64,000 bases of DNA, taken from NCBI RefSeq assembly GCF_030272615.1, contig NC_081414.1:306761664-306825663 (forward strand). The letters are read 5' to 3'. Positions 59,871 to 64,000 of this stretch are shown in pieces (the stretch's first letter is position 1; each line of letters starts with the position of its first letter). Under the pieces are notes generated by a model. It had not been told where the DNA came from, did no database searches, and worked only from the letters and a program-made list of their open reading frames with translations. The translations under genes were made by a program, and so were the position numbers. Source of the stretch: Cryptomeria japonica (Eukaryota > Streptophyta > Pinopsida > Cupressales > Cupressaceae).

Positions 59871-59881
59871 GGGGGGGAGGA
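59871..59881 (+). other. Polypurine tract before LTR3
   Basis: GGGGGGGAGGA, identical to the tract before LTR2, adjoins the LTR start (here TTTAGTACC). Confidence 0.88.
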
Positions 59882-62800
59882 TTTAGTACCCCTCCTCGAT
59901 TAGCCTCTTTTGTATGTTTGGAGTTACTTTAGTGACTATTTTGTGGAACATTATTATATTTGATTTGGATATTATGCGATGTTATTTCATGCTTTATCTA
60001 GATTTATGGTGTATGTTTTTATGCAGTATCTCAATGCTTATGAATAATGTTATTTCATGGATCTTTATCATGGACTGACACTTTTCCCTTATATTGTGAT
60101 ACATTATTTATATATTGCATGTTTGCAAGTATATTGGGATGTGAGGGGATGATTTTCCTTCACTCACCCCGGTGAGACAGGGAAAGTCACGATTCTCCTT
60201 CATCGGTGTGTGTGTCATGTCTATATATATATATTGGTCTATATGCACGTGTGGTTCTTTTGTGCAGGACATTGTAGGTACTAGTACTAGGTAGGTACGG
60301 GGTATTGACTCCACCTAGTTCCATAGGTCCGAGCATGCCTGATATATCCGATGGGAGTGGAGGAGATATTTGTTTTACCCTAGCTTGACCACAATTACAC
60401 TTGTATGAGTATTTTCAGCTGGCTGTGTTTCCCTGTCTTGCTGTTATGCGTACCGTGGTGCCTTGGTTTGGTCATTTGGGAGTCGTTATTTGATCTATCT
60501 TGGTTTTGTGTGTTTCCGTTTATTTAAATGGTTATTTGATTTAAATGGATGATGCTATCTTGTGTTGGCGTAATCATTTAAATAATATGCTCTGTGATTA
60601 TTGATTTATTTAAATTAATGATTGCCAGATTAAATGGCTAAATGGCTTAATTTATTGTACAAAGTTGCATAATGTGTTTTGTGGAACGAAATGATTAGTT
60701 GCTTAGCCATTTAAATGAAAAATACTTATGTTGGAAGAAATTATTTTGGATATAGAAATTAATAAAACCTTTCCTTTTTGCTTTTCCATTTGACTTTTGC
60801 TTTTTCATTTTTAATTGTTGGAAAATAATTTTTTGGAAAAAGGAATCTGATTGGATGATTAACTTCCAACCTAGAAAGTTTAGGTTAAAAGATAAATTTT
60901 CATGCTATTCTGGGGATTCATGGGAACAAGAGGAGGAGAATTTTTAAAGAGAAAAATCTGGAAAAACTTCCTAGAGGAGCTGGAAATTCAACCTGGTTGT
61001 AAGACTGGAATTTCTTCATCTCTTTGCTTGATAATTGCTTCAAGGTTGGAGGTTCCCTTCTTGTTTTGAATTTGATTTTTTTGAAATTTTCAGTTTGCTT
61101 CCTATGTGTGGAAATTTATGCAGTCTTCTTGTAGATGTTTATGGAATAATTGGATGGAAGAAATAGTGTTTATTATTGTTGGGTTTGTGAAATCTATATC
61201 ACATGTTTACATTTAGGAAGGAAATGGTTCATTTCTCTATCTGATGTGTGTTTGATCTTGAAAATCAATTTCTTGTTTTACTTCTTCTATTTTGAATGAA
61301 GTAACTAGATTTAGCTTGCTGTGTGCTTTCTAGTTTCATGTTGCATAGATTTGGGGTCCTTGTGGGACTATATTTTATCTTTTACCTTGCTGGTAAATAT
61401 CCATTTGAGAAAATTGGATTTGGCACTGTATGTGTGTGCCTATGAACTCATTCGGGAATGAATCATTTTCATGTTTAAATGATTTGGTGGAGTGTCGATT
61501 TTAATGCCTTGGAGGCATGCGTTTTTATTTGTTTCATAGAATTTATCGCTCACGTGATGGGCTTGTCTCATCACGTGAGTCAGCAGTGTCTACTACCTGC
61601 AGGTAGAAGAACTACTAGTCGGCATCACCGCTACGCAGTAGCAGTGGTACCAATTGATAGGACTACCACTGATTGGTAGCAACACTACCGATTGTTAGGA
61701 TTGCTACCGGTTGGCAGCGGCTGCTACAAGCGGTAGTGGCACTACCGGTTGGCAGTACCACTACTGGTTGGTAGCAGTGGCTGTTACCGGCAGTAGCAAC
61801 ACTACCAGTTAGTTGGGCTATTACTAGTGGTAGCAGCACTACCAGCAGGTAGTATCTATTTCCTCGACAGTAGTACTACTATGGGTTGGCTTTTGCCACT
61901 TCTTGACCATGTGCCTTATCAGTGAAAACCGGTATGTGTTATAAAATAAATTTAATTTTTTTAAGTGAACATGTTGATGTGGTTGTTTTATGTTAAGCAT
62001 AAATGGTGATTTTTCATGTGATTTTTATTATTTGGTTAATAAATTTACCAATGAAAATCAAGGCATGAGTTAAGAATTCAAATTGGTTAATTTGGGTATA
62101 TTCTGGAAATGAATTAAATGCCTATTTCGAAATCATATTTTTATTCAGATGAATATTTAATATGGGTTTCATTTCTGATGGAATATTTATTTGGGAATTG
62201 AATAATGTGACTGCTGCAAGAGTGTTTTATTTCATTTTTCAATCAATGATGTTGCAACTGTATTATGTGTTGTTTTGGTATGCAGTTCAGTCATCCTGTG
62301 GAGGTGTTTTTGGTACCTTTGACCAAGAGATATATGTTGGCTTCATTATCTTAACCATTTAGTGTCTTTGCCTTGTGGTTAGCCAAGAGTTAGTATGTCC
62401 TTGTTTGACACTTGTTTCTGATAGTGGTGTTATGGTTGTCTTCTTCACCATAGGGTCCTTGGGGAGTGACCATGTTTGTTTAGTGTCCTTTGAGAGAGTG
62501 TCTTTCACATGGGGGTTGCGCCCAAAGTGGTAGGCATTATGACCCAGCGAAAGTTAGATAATAACTGGTAATCTAATGAACCAATTAGGTGGGTAGTATC
62601 ATAACATTAATAAAGATAAGTGTACCTCATGCATAGGTGAGTGCTAGTACAGGGCTCATAATGTTGTGAGAAGGCCTGGAATGGAAAACCAACCACCTTG
62701 TCTTCATGAAAGGCTGGTAGGGTCTGCAAGAGACTTAGTTGGAACCGGAGGTTCGGGAGAGGTTACCAGGACAGTGAGCTAGGACCTATGGAGGCTGTAC

Positions 62801-63580
62801 CATGGTATCCATCTTAAGCTATGTGATGACACTCTCTCATTTGGTTCACTTGTGTGGTTGTGATGCGGATTTTTGTGGGGTCATTTTGTGTTGTCATGGA
62901 TTCATATTGTTTTGTCGACCATGTCATGCTTATGCTTTCTTGAGGGTCCTCAACTATCTCCTGGCATGGTGGGATGATTCCATTTGGGAATTACATGGTG
63001 GGGTGGTAGTGCCACTTCCCATCGAATGTTTAGAATTGTACCTTCATGCGAGGATTGGCTTCATAGGTGTTCCTATGGTTCATGACTCATGCTTCATCTC
63101 TTGTTGAAGATTATTGTTATTTGGAGACCCTTGTGGTGATTGTTTCATTTTACCATTGATCTTATGTATCCTTGTAGTTGGATGAAATCTATCCTTATAT
63201 ATTTATTGAAAATCTATGTATTGGAAGAGCAATGTAATCCTATATTGGGATGTTTTTATCATTTTCCCTTATAATGGTTGTAAATGCTCATTTAAGTGGA
63301 AATTATATTGTATCCTTTCAATTTTTCTATGATGAATCTCTATTTTCGTATGGCTTCTTGTGATCGTTGAGTTAATAATGCATATGTGGATTTATGATTT
63401 TGTGGAATTTTTTCTTGAAGTTAATTCTTCATTGGTAACTCTTAGGAATTGTAATTTAAGTCTTCTTCTTGTGTTCTCATGCATTTTGTGTAAATGCACT
63501 TATGATGTTTATACTTTTTAAAAAAAATTGTTTCACCCTTGTTGTGGGTTTTCCTTCAAGGTTCTTGGCGGGGCATTACA
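59882..63580 (+). repeat. LTR3 of the array (uninterrupted, 3,699 bp)
   Basis: This is the only uninterrupted copy and gives the full LTR length. It begins TTTAGTACCCCTCC, where the other LTRs have TGTAGTACC, and ends GGGGCATTACA. Its sequence spans the sites where E (AGCTT) and D (between TATATGCA and GGTAC) inserted in the other LTRs. It encodes nothing recognisable. Confidence 0.92.
61576..61895. repeat. Palindromic minisatellite in LTR3
   Basis: The same family of GGTAG/CTACC units as in LTR1 and LTR2, with its own order and number. Confidence 0.85.
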
Positions 63581-63585
63581 ATTCA
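63581..63585. other. Target-site duplication ATTCA, right copy (array B/C)
   Basis: Identical to 13697-13701. It directly follows the LTR3 end and belongs to the interrupted pol of element G. Confidence 0.92.
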
Positions 63586-64000
63586 AGTCTTAAACCTGAC
63601 ATAATGTATTCCTTTCTGCATGTCCTATTTTGATTGGTAACACCATAGTTCCTTTAGAAGAACGCTCTTCTTCATCATAAGCCTTAATAGTTATTTTCTT
63701 CTTTGGATCTACTGCATTTTCTAAATTTCCCAAAGTCTTTATTAAACTTAATGCACAAATGTTTAAGCCAACTCCACCATCTATGAGTATGTGTTTGACA
63801 AGAGTTTTATGAATGGTGACTTCAACATGTAAGAGAGTATTGTGAGGGTCTTGCAAGGACATGTCATCATTTTCAGAAAATGATAAGCAATGAGGGGTCA
63901 TAAGGTGTCCCACCATATTTTGTAACTGATCCACATCCAAGTCTTTTGAAACTATTGTTTCCATTAGAGGTTTTTCCAATATTTCCTTATGCATAGGTGA
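63586..64000 (-). pseudogene. pol: Element G, right piece: Tat/Ogre-like protease (continues beyond the window)
   Basis: On the minus strand this reads as the upstream continuation of 11586-13701. It includes KDLDVDQLQNMVGHLMTPHC, the protease loop LIDGGVGLNICALSLI and ITIKAYDEEERSSKG, homologous to element D at about 41640-41995. The frame is open from 63994 to 63590, where a stop precedes the array insertion point. The rest of the element lies to the right of the window. Confidence 0.85.

Larger units (their letters stand above)
13702..63580 (+). mobile_element. Tandem chromovirus array: LTR1 - internal B - LTR2 - internal C - LTR3
   Basis: Three copies of one long LTR (TGTAGTACC...GGGCATTACA, about 3.7 kb when complete) alternate with two complete-length internal regions, both on the plus strand and both with a primer site after the LTR and a purine tract before the next LTR. 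Only the outermost ends carry a shared 5-bp duplication (ATTCA). The middle LTR therefore serves both units, the structure expected from recombination between LTRs of one insertion. Later insertions E/F (in LTR1) and D (in LTR2) account for about 30 kb of the block. Confidence 0.88.

Noticed and set aside
29648-59881. B and C as two separate insertions
   Set aside because: No target duplication exists at the inner LTR boundaries, and the outer ends share one duplication that restores the host reading frame.

Overview
The window looks like intergenic DNA of a large plant nuclear genome. It is AT-rich and has no recognisable host gene, tRNA or rRNA. Essentially all of it is LTR retrotransposons inserted into one another, with long LTRs and many in-frame stops. 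A gymnosperm-like giant genome (for example a conifer) is my best guess, but the sequence alone does not settle the species.

Layout. (1) Bases 1-10710 hold element A, a minus-strand Ty3/gypsy chromovirus (gag, protease, RT, RNase H, integrase, chromodomain-like tail) whose leader contains a large inverted-repeat (foldback) element at about 6607-7981. (2) Bases 10711-11585 are an LTR-like fragment. (3) Bases 11586-13701 and 63581-64000 are two halves of one older minus-strand Tat/Ogre-like gag-pol (element G). (4) Between these halves sits a block of 49,879 bp (13702-63580) flanked by the 5-bp duplication ATTCA. This block is a plus-strand chromovirus array in the order LTR1 - internal B - LTR2 - internal C - LTR3, with LTRs of about 3.7 kb.

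Two LTRs of the array were hit again. LTR1 carries element E (14206-26472, minus), and E carries its relative F (18639-24215, minus). LTR2 carries element D (34875-52532, plus), a Tat/Ogre-type element of 17.7 kb with dual RNase H, a G-patch-like segment and an antisense plant-mobile-domain pseudogene. The deepest nest is four levels: G contains the array, the array contains E, and E contains F. Target-site duplications, LTR ends, primer-binding sites and polypurine tracts can be read for most layers.

The least familiar components are E and F. They have LTRs of about 800 bp, an initiator-Met-tRNA-type primer site and a polypurine tract, but no protease, RT or integrase. Instead they carry ORF1 (coiled coil plus four CCHC zinc knuckles) and a long ORF2 of unknown N-terminal domain with a coiled-coil C-terminus. 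ORF2 is preceded in both copies by a similarly placed TATA-like motif. They would depend on enzymes supplied by other elements. No element in the window appears coding-competent: all are broken by stops or frameshifts.
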